64,000 nucleotides of DNA, from NCBI RefSeq assembly GCF_017916325.1, contig NC_090170.1:1530001-1594000 (forward strand). The letters are read 5' to 3'. Shown one piece after another: positions 12,528 through 23,199 of this stretch (its first letter is position 1; each line of letters starts with the position of its first letter). Position numbers and translations under genes: made by a program. This DNA comes from Leishmania martiniquensis (Eukaryota; Euglenozoa; Kinetoplastea; Trypanosomatida; Trypanosomatidae). The notes beneath the pieces were generated by a model. The model saw only the letters and a program-made list of their open reading frames with translations, did not search any database and had not been told where the DNA came from.

Positions 12528-12621
12528 CGTGTCTGTGCGTCAAACGCAGCAGCGTTATTATTACGAGCTTAGCAGCTCCCGTCTGCATACTTTCTTTGAC
12601 TTGGCGCATCGTCTCATCGTC

Positions 12622-14889
12622 ATGCCTTCGGTTCGCACCATGTATACCCGTGAAGAGCTGCTACGTATTGCAACGCTGGCCAGCGCGATGGACCTGGGCC
12701 CGGAGGTGCTGCGCAAGTTCGACGTCATCGAAGTCGCCGATCCAGCCCCTGCCCCGAAGCGCCGCGAGCCTGAGCCGAGCCTGAAGACCAGCGTGTTCAC
12801 AGACAACTTCAGTACCAGCACCACGGCCACTAACACTGCCCCCAATGGTGGCATCAACACCAGCGCGAAGTCGAACCACAGCAGTAGCAGTCCAGCGTAC
12901 AACGGCGGCGGCCGTCGCGGTGGTGGCGGTAATGGCGGGCGCGACGATAGCAACACCGGCGGCAATTTCAAGCATCCAGTGCACGACCGCTTTGCGCCGC
13001 CTGAGGGGCGCTTTACCCGCGGAAATCGCAATCAAGAGACCTTTGAGGAGGGCATCGAATACGAGTTGCGGCAGAGCGCGCTGCAGAAAAAGCGCGTTGC
13101 CGAGACGATGGAGCGGGAGGACCGCAAGGGAGAGCACCTGAGGCAGGCACTGGAGAAATTCAAACAGGAGGGCAACGACGCCGAGGCCGCCGAGGCGCAG
13201 AGGGAGACGGACGAAATCGAGCGGCTGTTGGCGGGAATCACAATGGTCGATGACGCACCGAAGACGGCTGTCCGCTCGCGCTTCTTCTCGACGCCGGGTC
13301 CGACGAGTGCCAGCGCCGAGGCCCCGGCCGTGGCGCAGTCACCGCCGTCGTCGTCATCAGCGGCGGCGCCGTCGTTCGCCGCCTCCGCGAGCAGCAGTGG
13401 GCTTCCCGCGACCGGCGCGCCACAGGCGAGCGTGCTCGCGACTCCCGCCAACAGTGGAACGCCGGGCTACGCGACGGGGCCGTGGTCGTCGATGAAAAGC
13501 GATCTTAATTTGTGGAGTACTGCGCCATCCATGGCAAGCGCGCTCAAGCAGTCTCTTCAGCGGCCCCTGTCGCCCATGTCTACGTCACCACAAACACACA
13601 TGAAGCCTCCGCAGCCCGTGTCACAGCAGCCGCAGCCACCCAGTCGCTCTCTGACCGCACCTCAGTCAGCAAAAAGCATGGCTGCCGCTGCCACGACCAC
13701 CCCGGCGAACACCGTGGGCGCGCATTCCGCAAGCGGCTCGGTGAGCCTCTCTGCTTCTCCGCAGAGCTCCGTACAGGGCCCCACCAACGGAAACTGCAGT
13801 AACGACATCACAGCCGCCATGGGGGTCAAGGCCGGCGCTTCGAGCAATGCTGGGCAGCTGCAGACGTCTCCACGCACACCTCTGCAGACTCCGCCTCACA
13901 GTCAGCAGCAGCAGTCTCGGCCTTCCCCGAACGCCATCGCCAAGGCCGCGCCGCGCAGTGGCGGGACCGCCGCCATTCCAGCAGGCGCCTGGTCAGCCGC
14001 GGATCTGGAGCTTCTTTTGAAGAAGGGTGCCACCGCGCTCTCAAGTGTCCCAGCACCCCAGTCAAGCGCTGCCACGGCGGCGACCAAGACGCAACCCATT
14101 ACAGCGGCTGAGCTTGAAAGCATGCTGATGCAGCGTGCTCGTCAGGGTAGCGGAGTGGCCGGCGCTGGCATGAATAACATGCCTCCCTCTCCTCCACAGT
14201 TTCACCAGCCACCCCCGCCGCAGCAGGCGCCGCTTCTTTTTGCGAACCCAGTGAAGGCACCACAAATACCGGCGAGCAGCAACTCTATAGCCGTACCGCT
14301 TTCCCCGTCACAGCAGCTACCTACTGGCATGAAGATGGCGCCGAACGGAGCGATGCTGCCGCCTAAGCAGCCGCATCCACAGCAGCAGCAGCAGCCTCTG
14401 CCTCCGCCGCCGCCACCAATGCCGCCGCAGATGCCTGCGCATACTCAGACGCAGCCGCAACTGCAGCCACACCCACAGCCGCAGCCGCAGCAGCAGCAGC
14501 AGCAGCCACCGTGGATGGCGATGCCGCGGCCGCTGCAGGCTCCGCCGTCGTCCCAGCCAAACGGTAATGGAAGCCCTATGCACAATACCCCGCCGCTGCA
14601 GCCGCTGGCTTCGAAGATGCCACAGCCTGCTGCAATGATACCGAATGGGCTTCAGATGCCCATGCAGATGAATGCCCAAGGGCAGTACTTCGTCGATCCG
14701 GCGCAGCTGCAGCGGGTCTACATGACTGGCCAGCCGATGATGTTCCGCCGCCCGGACGGGACCGTGTTCATGCAAGCACAGCCCATGCCTCAACCACCCC
14801 CGCAGCAGGTGCCTCCCCAGCCGCAGCCACCGTTCAACCCCTTCGGCACGAACGCGCAGTTCCTCTTTCAGCAGCAGCAACGCCGCTAG
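12622..14889 (+). CDS. 4E-IP1: eIF4E-interacting protein (Leishmania 4E-IP1 type)
   Basis: This 755-residue protein (roughly 80 kDa) has YTREELL at residues 8-14, a perfect YxxxxL-phi eIF4E-binding motif. It closely resembles the YTKEELL core that I recall for metazoan 4E-T. A 4E-interacting protein of about this size that binds LeishIF4E-1 through an N-terminal YxxxxL-phi motif is established in Leishmania. After the motif come a Gly-rich segment, a charged helical segment at about 135-210, and a long Ala/Ser/Pro/Gln-rich tail with polyglutamine runs, typical of a disordered translation repressor. ATG 12622 is the first after the splice acceptor and places the motif at the N-terminus; a second ATG at residue 7 directly abuts it. 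The gene is flanked by unusually long gene-free intervals, suggesting UTR-based control. Confidence 0.85.
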   Translation: MPSVRTMYTREELLRIATLASAMDLGPEVLRKFDVIEVADPAPAPKRREPEPSLKTSVFTDNFSTSTTATNTAPNGGINTSAKSNHSSSSPAYNGGGRRGGGGNGGRDDSNTGGNFKHPVHDRFAPPEGRFTRGNRNQETFEEGIEYELRQSALQKKRVAETMEREDRKGEHLRQALEKFKQEGNDAEAAEAQRETDEIERLLAGITMVDDAPKTAVRSRFFSTPGPTSASAEAPAVAQSPPSSSSAAAPSFAASASSSGLPATGAPQASVLATPANSGTPGYATGPWSSMKSDLNLWSTAPSMASALKQSLQRPLSPMSTSPQTHMKPPQPVSQQPQPPSRSLTAPQSAKSMAAAATTTPANTVGAHSASGSVSLSASPQSSVQGPTNGNCSNDITAAMGVKAGASSNAGQLQTSPRTPLQTPPHSQQQQSRPSPNAIAKAAPRSGGTAAIPAGAWSAADLELLLKKGATALSSVPAPQSSAATAATKTQPITAAELESMLMQRARQGSGVAGAGMNNMPPSPPQFHQPPPPQQAPLLFANPVKAPQIPASSNSIAVPLSPSQQLPTGMKMAPNGAMLPPKQPHPQQQQQPLPPPPPPMPPQMPAHTQTQPQLQPHPQPQPQQQQQQPPWMAMPRPLQAPPSSQPNGNGSPMHNTPPLQPLASKMPQPAAMIPNGLQMPMQMNAQGQYFVDPAQLQRVYMTGQPMMFRRPDGTVFMQAQPMPQPPPQQVPPQPQPPFNPFGTNAQFLFQQQQRR

Positions 14890-17800
14890 GCGAAGGGACA
14901 AGTTAAAAGGCCACCGCCTGCGCGCCTCTATATCCCACTCCTTCGCTTGTCGGGGAGGGCGTTCATCGCAAAGAAAATAGCATGGTACCATCGCGCCAAT
15001 AGCAATGTGGAGAGCGTTTGGCCACAATGAAAGCGGCCAAAAAGCAGAAGAGCCCCCAGACTCATCGCCGCGTGCACTTGGTGCTAAGTGCACCTGCGCC
15101 TAGCTAAACGACCGAGCTTTTCAAGTGACAAGTACACATGCAACGACACGAAGCGTACGAAGACACCCCTCCAACGGCTCACCCCCGCGGCTACTGCTTT
15201 TCTGCCCTCCATTAGCACAAATCTTCACTGCTGCCGTGCCACACGTTGTTTCGCCGTGACGTTCCTTTTTTTCTTTTCCTCAGCTTTCCTCCACCGTTTG
15301 CTTTACAGCTCTCTGCGCACCCCTGTTGCCCCTCTTTTTTCAGATATTAGAGCCTCTCTCTCTCTCTCGGGCCCCCTCGCCTTTGTCTCTGCTTCTCGAG
15401 GATCTCTTTCGCTTTTTGCCCCTTTTCTTCTTAAAAAAAAATTCACATCTGTTTTCCTTCTGCACGCACGCCTTGCCATGACATGGGTGTCCGACAGCTC
15501 GAATCGCTGGGCTGGTTGAGCAAGAGGAGTGAGTGAGGAGGCGATGAACACCAAAAAACGAATCTCAGCCGTCATTTGGAAAGGGGTGCAACCCATCTCC
15601 CCCACCTTCACACTGGCAAGGGTACCTTTCGTTGTTTCGCTTTGTGCGGCTTCTGCAAGTGAATGTGCGCTCGTACATCGCCGCACCTTGCGTGTCTTCA
15701 ATCTTGTGTATGGGTCTCCCGCTGTCTTTTTTTTCTTTTGGCGGAGGGACGGGAGGGAAGAGAGTAGGGATGCGGGGAGGACGAAAGGTTACACCGTGGC
15801 GGTGCACTTTAACGTAGAAAGTGGAAGAGGAGGTGCTGGTAATGGTGTCTGCGATGCGTTGGCAGAAGGCAGAGGCTGGTGGTACTGAAGGGAAGTACAC
15901 GCATAAATGACACAGGAAACACGCCGCGATCGTTGATACGCACAAAAACGCACACACAAACACAGGCACAAATTCTCGGTCGAAAAAAAAAGTAGCGTTG
16001 GAAGAGGAAGCTTCGTACAACGAATAATAATAATATAGAAATGAGTGTTAACGGCCATCCCCTGTTGTTTCTATCCGTCCCCTCGTCTCTCATGCGTTTC
16101 TTCCTTACCCGCCGCCCCCCTCCTCTCCCCATTCTTTTCGCCACTATGCGTAACGCAACTCCGCCCTCTTTCACATGTTTCTCCCCTTTTCGCCTCTGCG
16201 TGCGGTTTTTTCTTTGTGTGCTTTCCACACCTTTTCAGCCGTCTTTTTTCTTTTCTGGCTTGCTTAAATTGCATTTGTGCCTTGCCACTTACCCTTGCGC
16301 GTGCCCCTCTCTTCGCGTGTACGGGAGGGCTCGGCCGAACGAACCAAAGCAAACAGACCCGTGCACCTCTTCGGTTTTGTATGTATGTCGCTGTGCCGCG
16401 AATGCCGAATCAGGCAGGTGGGCTTCTGTGTATGCCCTATGTCGTGCTGCCTTCCGCTTGCTTCCTTCTGTTATCGTGGTTCCTTCTTTGCGCATGCGTA
16501 CATCGGTGTAGGTTAGGCCCCTGCTCACTTCTCCCTCCACGGCCTCCCCGTGGCTACGGCATACCTCCCCTCTCTCTGGGCGTCATCGCGGATAAGCGAA
16601 CGAGGCGCGAAAGAGCGGGCGTGCATGACTGATGCAGGGGACATGGACTGCATGCACGATGCCGTCTCACACACCCTTTGACGATGCCAGGTGCAGGCCC
16701 CCCACTATTTCCATTCCCCTTCGTCTGCCACTTCTCTGTTTCAGCTTTCCCTCCTCCTGTCCTCTCTACAGTGGCGTCGCTCCTCATCGCCAGCGCACCT
16801 CTTATCACGGCATCCGCTCTCCTGCCACCCGCTCATCTTGACTCGACGCTGCCTTGTCTGTGCCCGTTGATTGTCGTTCTCGTCTTGTGTGTTTTGCTGA
16901 CATGAGCGCCGTTTTTTTCTTTTCTTCTATGGTTGCTCTATTCTGTTCTTTTCTTGTACATTTCCTCTTTTACAAGAGCTCATGCTCTCGCCTTTTTTCT
17001 TCCTCTCCCTCACACATGTGCGCGTGCGTATGCGGACCGCTCTTTTTCGGCTCGTTTTTCAGTTTTGCGCGCCTCCCTCAGTGTTGACTTCGCATCCCCA
17101 TCCCCACCGCATTTATTAAAGTCGATCTGTTTGCGTGCTCTCTCTCTTTTATTATTATTGAGAGGGGTGTTTCTCCTCCCCGCCCCCCTGCCCCTCTCCT
17201 CCACATTTTGCTCACGAAAGTGAGTGATGTCAACTTTTCATTGCTCTTCCCTTTATTCTGTGTGCGTGTGTATGTATGTATGTATGTATGCGTATGTGTG
17301 TGCGTGGCCTTTGCTGGTGGCCGCATCTCCTCTTTCTTTTTTTTCTTCTCGTGTCTCTCCTGCTATGCACCGCGGATCTCTTCCCACCCTTGACGACTTT
17401 TCCTTTCTCTCTGTCGCATTTCTTTTCTTTGTTTGTTTCTTGAGTGCTTTGTACTTCTTCCCTTTTGCATCTTCCTGACGTTTTTGTTTTTGCGTGTGTG
17501 TCGCTCGACTACGGTGGGTCGGGACGGGTGCCTTTCCTTGACAAAGTGCGACGGATACGGTGCCGGCGCGTGCTCATGCTTGAAGTCTCCATCATCGGCT
17601 AGCGCAGCGATTTTCTCTTCTGTTTCTCATTTTCGGGCGCGTTACGCTTTTTTTTCTCCCCCTTCACTGCAACTAACTTCCGCGCACACGTGCATAGGCG
17701 CGGCAAAGCATATCCACACTCCAAGCAGCACTCCCTGCGCCGACACGAAGACATCCACATACACCAGACGCCAACGGTTTTCTCCTTTTTTTCGTCTGTC

Positions 17801-19218
17801 GCTATCTGTCTGTTCCTGTGAGCAACAGTAAGCGAGGGTGTTTGTATCGGCCGATTTTGCGCGTCTGCCGTTGCGAATGCTCACCTCATTCACCCTCCTC
17901 CTTCCCTGAGAGACTATTCTTTTTTTTTCGTTTCATCGTTTCAAGTGCCTGTTGCTGTCTGCTCATGTGCTGCGTTCCCGCTACCCTCCCTCATCTCCCC
18001 TGCTTGCAGGCCAACGTTGTCTCGGTGCCCCTTTTCTATCGACACTCTTCGCTCTCCCCCTCCAGCAATAACATTGAAACAAGAGAACAGCATAGCATCG
18101 CTCACCACCATGCTCCTTCCTCACTCCCTGTTCTGGTGTATCGACTGCGTTGGCGCTGATGCGTACGCCGCACGAGCAGCCAGCCTTCGGCCCTGCCTCT
18201 CTCACTTCCTCTTTTTTGTTTCAGACGCTCATGGGCCTTTTCCTCTCCCTCTCCTCTCTGTCCTTCCCTTTCAGGATTTTTTCTTTCGTTTTCTTTTTTT
18301 TGCCCCCCCCTCCTTTTTTGCGTTCTGCTCAGCGCGTTACCCACAAACTTCTTTTTGTGTGACGTTTATTCGTCTCCCTCTCTCTCTGAGTCAGCTGCTC
18401 TCTACCGTACCTTTTCTGCTGTCGACGCGGCTCTCGGCAAGGCATCTCCTTGCCCTGCTGCATGGCTTTGCATTATGCCACCTTCACGAAAGACGTGTCT
18501 GTGCACCTGCCCTCTTCTTCCGCCCGTAATGCCCTGCGCCTTTTTTTCTCTGCTCTGTAATGACTGCCATCCTTTGCTTCTTTTGCACACCATCGCAATG
18601 GCGAATAGGGGTCGCCCTTGACGAGGCGTAGGTGCACACACAGCTGCGTTTTCACCCCGCTCGCAGCTCTTTAGTGGATACCTAAGGCATGCCGGACGTG
18701 TGTGTGCGTGTGTGCTGGCAGGTTCTAAGCACTCGCTGCGCAGAGAGACCGTGATGGACAGAAAAGGGCGAGGGAAGCAGCCAAGGGCTTAACGTGTTGA
18801 ACGGAGAATACGGGGAGGGAGTGTCGTGGGCATAGAGACGTCAGCGGACAAAAGAGAGCGCTCCCGGTCGCTCTCAGCTTACCTCTCCAACATCGAGCGT
18901 CTTGGAGACCGGGTTTTTTTTTCGCCCATGCGCTCACTCGTTTTCATGTTTTCCTTGTGCGCACTCTTCCTCCCCTTTACGCTTTTCGGGTGTCTCTGTC
19001 TCAGCGCATGTGAGCCTCGCCGGGCGTTGTTTTTCCTTTTGCCACTCGCGCCGTGGCTGCTCGTGCGTCTCCTGCCGATAGTCTCAATCCAAAGGCGATG
19101 CACCATGAGCAGACAGCGCATTCCCCTCGTCCCTCCCCTCTCCCCCACACAGCAGCGCTATCCTAAAACAGGCCCTGGGACGCAAAGGCGCGGGCACTGC
19201 CGTCCGCTGCGGAGGTGG

Positions 19219-19558
19219 TGTGCGACATCCAAGCGAGGCGCGCAGAGGTGAGTAAGAACGGAGGACGAGAAGATGCGCGAAGAGCTCCGCCCCGGTCGAC
19301 CCCGAAGTGCATCTGTGCGCCGTGCGCGGCATCCGCTGCATCGCGGAGTGAAGCCCAGTCGTATCCGTCTGGCGTCGGCTGTGTTGCGCGTGCCCGAAGG
19401 AGGGGGCAGGGAAAGGGGCGAGCGGTGCCGGTCAGTCGCATCGCCCGCTTCGACGGCAGACGGGCGTTCCTAGGCGATGCGGGCTCAGACGTCGCGCAAG
19501 AGAGGCAGGTGGGGTGACGGGTCGCATGCGCCCACGCCCTCGCGTGCTCGCGGCGGAG
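19219..19558 (+). repeat. 340-bp perfect direct repeat, copy A (SIDER-like 3' portion)
   Basis: Read base by base, this block matches 35283-35622 without a mismatch, at a constant offset of 16064 bases. Weaker similarity continues for about ten bases beyond the right edge. Left of the block the two loci differ, so copy A corresponds only to the right-hand part of the larger GC-rich element at copy B. GC-rich composition inside a CT-rich UTR and occurrence at two loci fit a SIDER-type retroposon fragment. Confidence 0.95.
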
Positions 19559-19867
19559 CCGGTGCGCGGGCAGAAGCGAAAAGAAGATCTTCGTTCTCTC
19601 TACGCCGGATGCATCTGCTGCGCGGCCTTTTCTTCTCTATCGTCTCCTTCCTCCGCATCCATTGCTGTCTTCTGCGATCCTGCTGTACAGCTTTCCCCCT
19701 CCCAAAAAAAAGCCATACACTTCTCCTGACATACTCTTGTGCACGGGGGGTGGGCCGACGCCGCGCTTTAGCGCGCCCGTTTACACTGTACGTGGCTTTG
19801 TTTCACTGCTGTTCGCGTTCTTATTTTTTTCCGAAGCTATTTTTCCGGCTCCTCTGCGTTTGCTTTG

Positions 19868-20050
19868 ATGAGTAGCCCAAAGGAACACCTTTGCAGGGAG
19901 GGGGCGCCCGAGGCGAACTCGCGGCGGAACGAGCTGGTTGATAGCATTCACTATAACAGGCGGCTTCTCCTTGACAAGAGCGAGGATGCAACGAAGTGGC
20001 CTTGGGCTAGCCTGGGGAAACTCCGGGTTGCCATCGGATTGTGTTGCTGA
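19868..20050 (+). CDS. Possible small protein, 60 residues (unassigned)
   Basis: This short frame follows a T-rich tract ending in CCGAAG, with the AG at 19835-19836, so a 31-base 5' UTR would precede ATG 19868. The product is hydrophilic and balanced (Glu, Lys, Arg, Asp, Leu) with a Trp-Pro-Trp motif near residue 45. That differs from the Phe/Ser/Leu-rich translations that CT-bias produces nearby. No domain is recognised. It could be a genuine small gene, a remnant of an older one, or chance. Confidence 0.3.
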   Translation: MSSPKEHLCREGAPEANSRRNELVDSIHYNRRLLLDKSEDATKWPWASLGKLRVAIGLCC

Positions 20051-22593
20051 CAAGAGGCAGGTGCATTGCCGTTTGCTATTTACAATATTTATGCATCCTG
20101 TTCTTCTTGTTCCCGCTCGCATACCGTGTAGGTGTTGTCCTTTACCCCCCTTCTCTCTCTCTCAGCGATTGCCTTCTCTAGTCTCCGCCCCAAGTCGCTT
20201 CCCAGACGACTTCCGCTCGCGCAATCAGCGTCCTTACACACTCACGCATGCGTGGCTGTATTGCGAACCGTTTTCTTTTTATACGTGTGTCTCGCCTCCC
20301 ATGTGTGATGTGTGCTTGTTTGGCTCGACTGACGTCTTCTTTTTTTTATTTACCCTGCCCTTTGCCGAATGTTACCCTGTGCTCTGTGGCATCCAGTTTT
20401 CCACCTTTCTCTCCCTCTCCTCCTCATCGCTTACTCTTTCGCTTGCCGTTGTAGTCCATTTTGTCTTGCTGGTGATTCTTTTTGCTTTTCTTTTTGTTGT
20501 CGCTTCCTCCTCTTGAGTGCTTGTGTCGCGGCTGCCGGAGAGCCATTGCGTTTCCATGCCTCTTTTCTGCAACCTCGCATACCGCGCACAGAACGGGGGA
20601 AAACGGTGAGCGAGGAGACTACAATCAACAGCAGCTTTGCCTGCGCGACGCGAATTTCTTGTCAAACGTACCTGTGCAGATTGTCTGCACGCCTGCCGCG
20701 TGTGAAACGGTGCATGCCTCTGTGGTGCGTAGTGGCTGCCAGGCGTTTTTTTTTCTTATTTGCTTCGGCGAAACGGTCAAGACGATGCGGCGGCCTGTGA
20801 TGGTCCGTTGCCGGTCGGCGAAATAGACGTGACGGTGTGCGGGGGCTCCGTTTCGTTTGGTGAAAAAAGCAGAACGTTTCGTGCGCGCCTCCTGAGAACA
20901 CACGTTAAAGTTTGTGAGCACCGTGGAAATCCCCTTGTCGCGCATCTCACTGAAGTATCTTCACCCTTTTTCCCAGACTAGGTACAGCAACACTCTTCGG
21001 TGATGTTTTTTTCCCCCTTCTCTTGTCCTTCTATAGGTGGCCTTGCCTTCGCCTTCGCCCACAACGCCTTTTTTTAGGGTAGTGGTGTGCCCGTTTCGCT
21101 TGCGACCTCTCTTCGCTGTCTTCTGTGTTGCGCACCCTTTTGTTCTCTTTACTGTTGCTGCTGCTGTTGTTGTCTCTCTTTCTTTCGACTCAAAGGGAAT
21201 CGTAAACCGCATGAGAATGCGCCGCTCCGACAGAAAAAAAACACGGCCATCGCCTGACGTTCGCGCTTGTATCTTCGCCTTTGGTTTTTCTTCGTTTGCT
21301 TTCCTTGTATTCCTTACGCCCTGGCCCCTGCCATGTCAGCTTTCGTTTTTTTTTCTTGCTCCACCGACGTTGCCCAAATCTCTCCCCTCCCCGACAAGGC
21401 GCACCTTCGGGGCGCCTTGTCGCTTTCTGCACTGGTGCCCCTTTCTGTTCTGCTCTTCGCTGCACGGTGCGTCTTCTTATAATGATGTTCTCCCCCTTTT
21501 TTCTCCGCTTGTGACATCCTGCACACACGCGCGCATTCGCTTCACTGCGTCCACTTCGGTTAGACGACTTGGGACATTTGGCTCTCTTCGATTCCCCTCG
21601 CTGCGGCATTGCTTGTGTAAGTGTAAGGCTACGTGGCTGTGAGCCTATTGTGGACGCCAGAGAAGCCGCGGCAGCCTTTAGGCGCTCGCGCCTCTTTCCT
21701 CTCGAGCACCATGCGTGTGTGAGCAATTTCTTTTCCGCTTCTTTTTCCTTTCGGCCTCAGATCTCTGTCTCTCTCTCTCTATTCAACGTCCGCGTCTCTG
21801 TGCTGGCATGTCTGCCAGCGTGTGGTGCTATCTGTGTTGGTGCGTCGTGCTCGAGTTGCACAACAACTCAGATACCGCCCAGTACGTTTTGCTTCTTTGG
21901 CTTTCACGTTTTTTTTTTCTTCGGGTAAGTGTGTGCCGCACTGTGGCCGTTCCTTTGCTTTCTCGCTCTCGCGCGCGCCGTCGTCGTCGTCGATGGCTTG
22001 CGTGTGGATGCATTGTCGCCTATCATCTTCTGCTCTTTGACTTCCGTCTTCTCTCTCCCGCCCGCCCTCCGCATCTGCGCGTGCATGCGTGCGTGCGTTT
22101 GTGCGCTTGAAAGCATGTGGCGTGGCCAGGTGCACCCACGAACGCATGCACACACGCGCTCGTCTAGGGGCAAGACGATCCGGTGTGCGCCTCTTTGAAA
22201 CCACGAGATGGGCGCTACACGAAACGAAACACGGCCTAAAGAGAGGTGAGCCACTATGGGCATGCGAGCGGAAAGGGCGAGGGAAGGGGAGGCTGGGCAA
22301 GCACACAGACATGGTGCGGGGGCCGAGCGGAAGTGTGCCGGCCTCCAGCGTTTTACTCTTCGCGCCCCCGCTACCGTTGCTGGGCCGATCGCTCTTTCGA
22401 CTCCCCTCACCCCTGCACCTTTGCGGCTTCATCTCTTCCCTCTGTCCTTTCGCTCGCTTTCTTTGCTTCCTCTTCCTACGCGAGCGCCTTTGCCTGACCC
22501 CCTCACTTCATACAGCTGACTGGGGCTGATGGCGCGATGGCGCTTGCGTGGGAGCCGGGGCACGTAAGCGGAGATGTTCCTATACAGATTCTC

Positions 22594-22660
22594 TTTATAT
22601 ACGTACATATATATACATATGCACATAAATAAATAAATAATATATATATATATAGAAATA
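22594..22660. repeat. AT-rich microsatellite cluster
   Basis: TA runs and a TAAA tetranucleotide run occur together in about 65 bases within otherwise GC/CT-rich sequence. In an mRNA this would be an A/U-rich element in the region before the mitochondrial carrier. No function can be assigned. Confidence 0.8.
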
Positions 22661-23199
22661 TGCGCAAGCAGTCAGACCAGTTGCAGGCGCATGCCGACTC
22701 TTCTGTATGTGCGTTTTTAGGCAACGCCGCACAAGGGCTGAAAGCTCGCGCGCACCAAAGAAGAAAGGGTGAGTGCGCACTCACACAATCTCCTCAGGTG
22801 CGTCATGAAGGATGCCTGGACGCTGTGCGCCGCCAGGCTTTACCGACCGCCCCCCCTTATCTATCAAGGGGATCTTTGTGGCCGCTCACTACGCACCTCT
22901 GTGTCTGACGGCTCTCTCAGCGTAGCCCTGTGGCTTTCGAGATCCTCCTCTTTCCAAATGTTTTCCCTTTCCCTTTTCTTGCGTGTGGTGAGGAGTTCAT
23001 CGCCCTCCTCTTGCTCATTCGCTTTGCGCTGGAGCACCGCTTGCACTGCCTGAAAAGTGAGGAGGCGTCGCCGAATCGGCGGTCGCGACCCATTTCTCTC
23101 GCGCTTACACGCGCCCTCCTCTCTGCGAACGCCACTGCATTGCACTCCAGCCTCCCATCAATAGCATAGTCATAGGACTCGTGCAGACTCCTTGCTCCT

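Larger units (their letters stand above)
4620..12621 (+). other. 8-kb gene-free, strongly pyrimidine-rich interval
   Basis: No convincing coding region was found in about 8 kb. From about 5100 to 12530 the + strand is a near-continuous series of C/T-rich tracts broken by short purine-rich blocks (for example 6150-6310, 8640-8830 and 9350-9480). Frames open here encode only Phe/Leu/Ser/Cys-rich shadows on + and Lys/Glu/Arg-rich shadows on -, which is what CT-bias produces. Simple repeats include CA/CCCA near 5290-5320, CAC near 5357-5375, GT near 5711-5731 and TA at 9814-9826. It probably contains the 3' UTR of the SP-RING mRNA and many alternative trans-splice acceptors for the 4E-IP mRNA. 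Confidence 0.6.
14890..23199 (+). other. 8.3-kb interval with no confident gene
   Basis: No large or domain-bearing frame is present. The stretch is mostly pyrimidine-rich on the + strand. It includes one copy of the perfect 340-bp repeat (19219-19558), a possible 60-aa ORF at 19868-20050, and an AT-rich microsatellite cluster (about 22594-22660). It probably comprises the long 3' UTR of 4E-IP and the upstream region of the mitochondrial carrier. Candidate acceptors for the carrier include AGs at 22991-22992 and 23149-23150, both after pyrimidine tracts. Confidence 0.55.

Noticed and set aside
19240..19262. A GAGGTGAGTAAG sequence matching a cis-splice donor, present in both repeat copies
   Set aside because: Trypanosomatids have almost no cis-introns, no acceptor or coding exon is paired with it, and it lies within the repeat.
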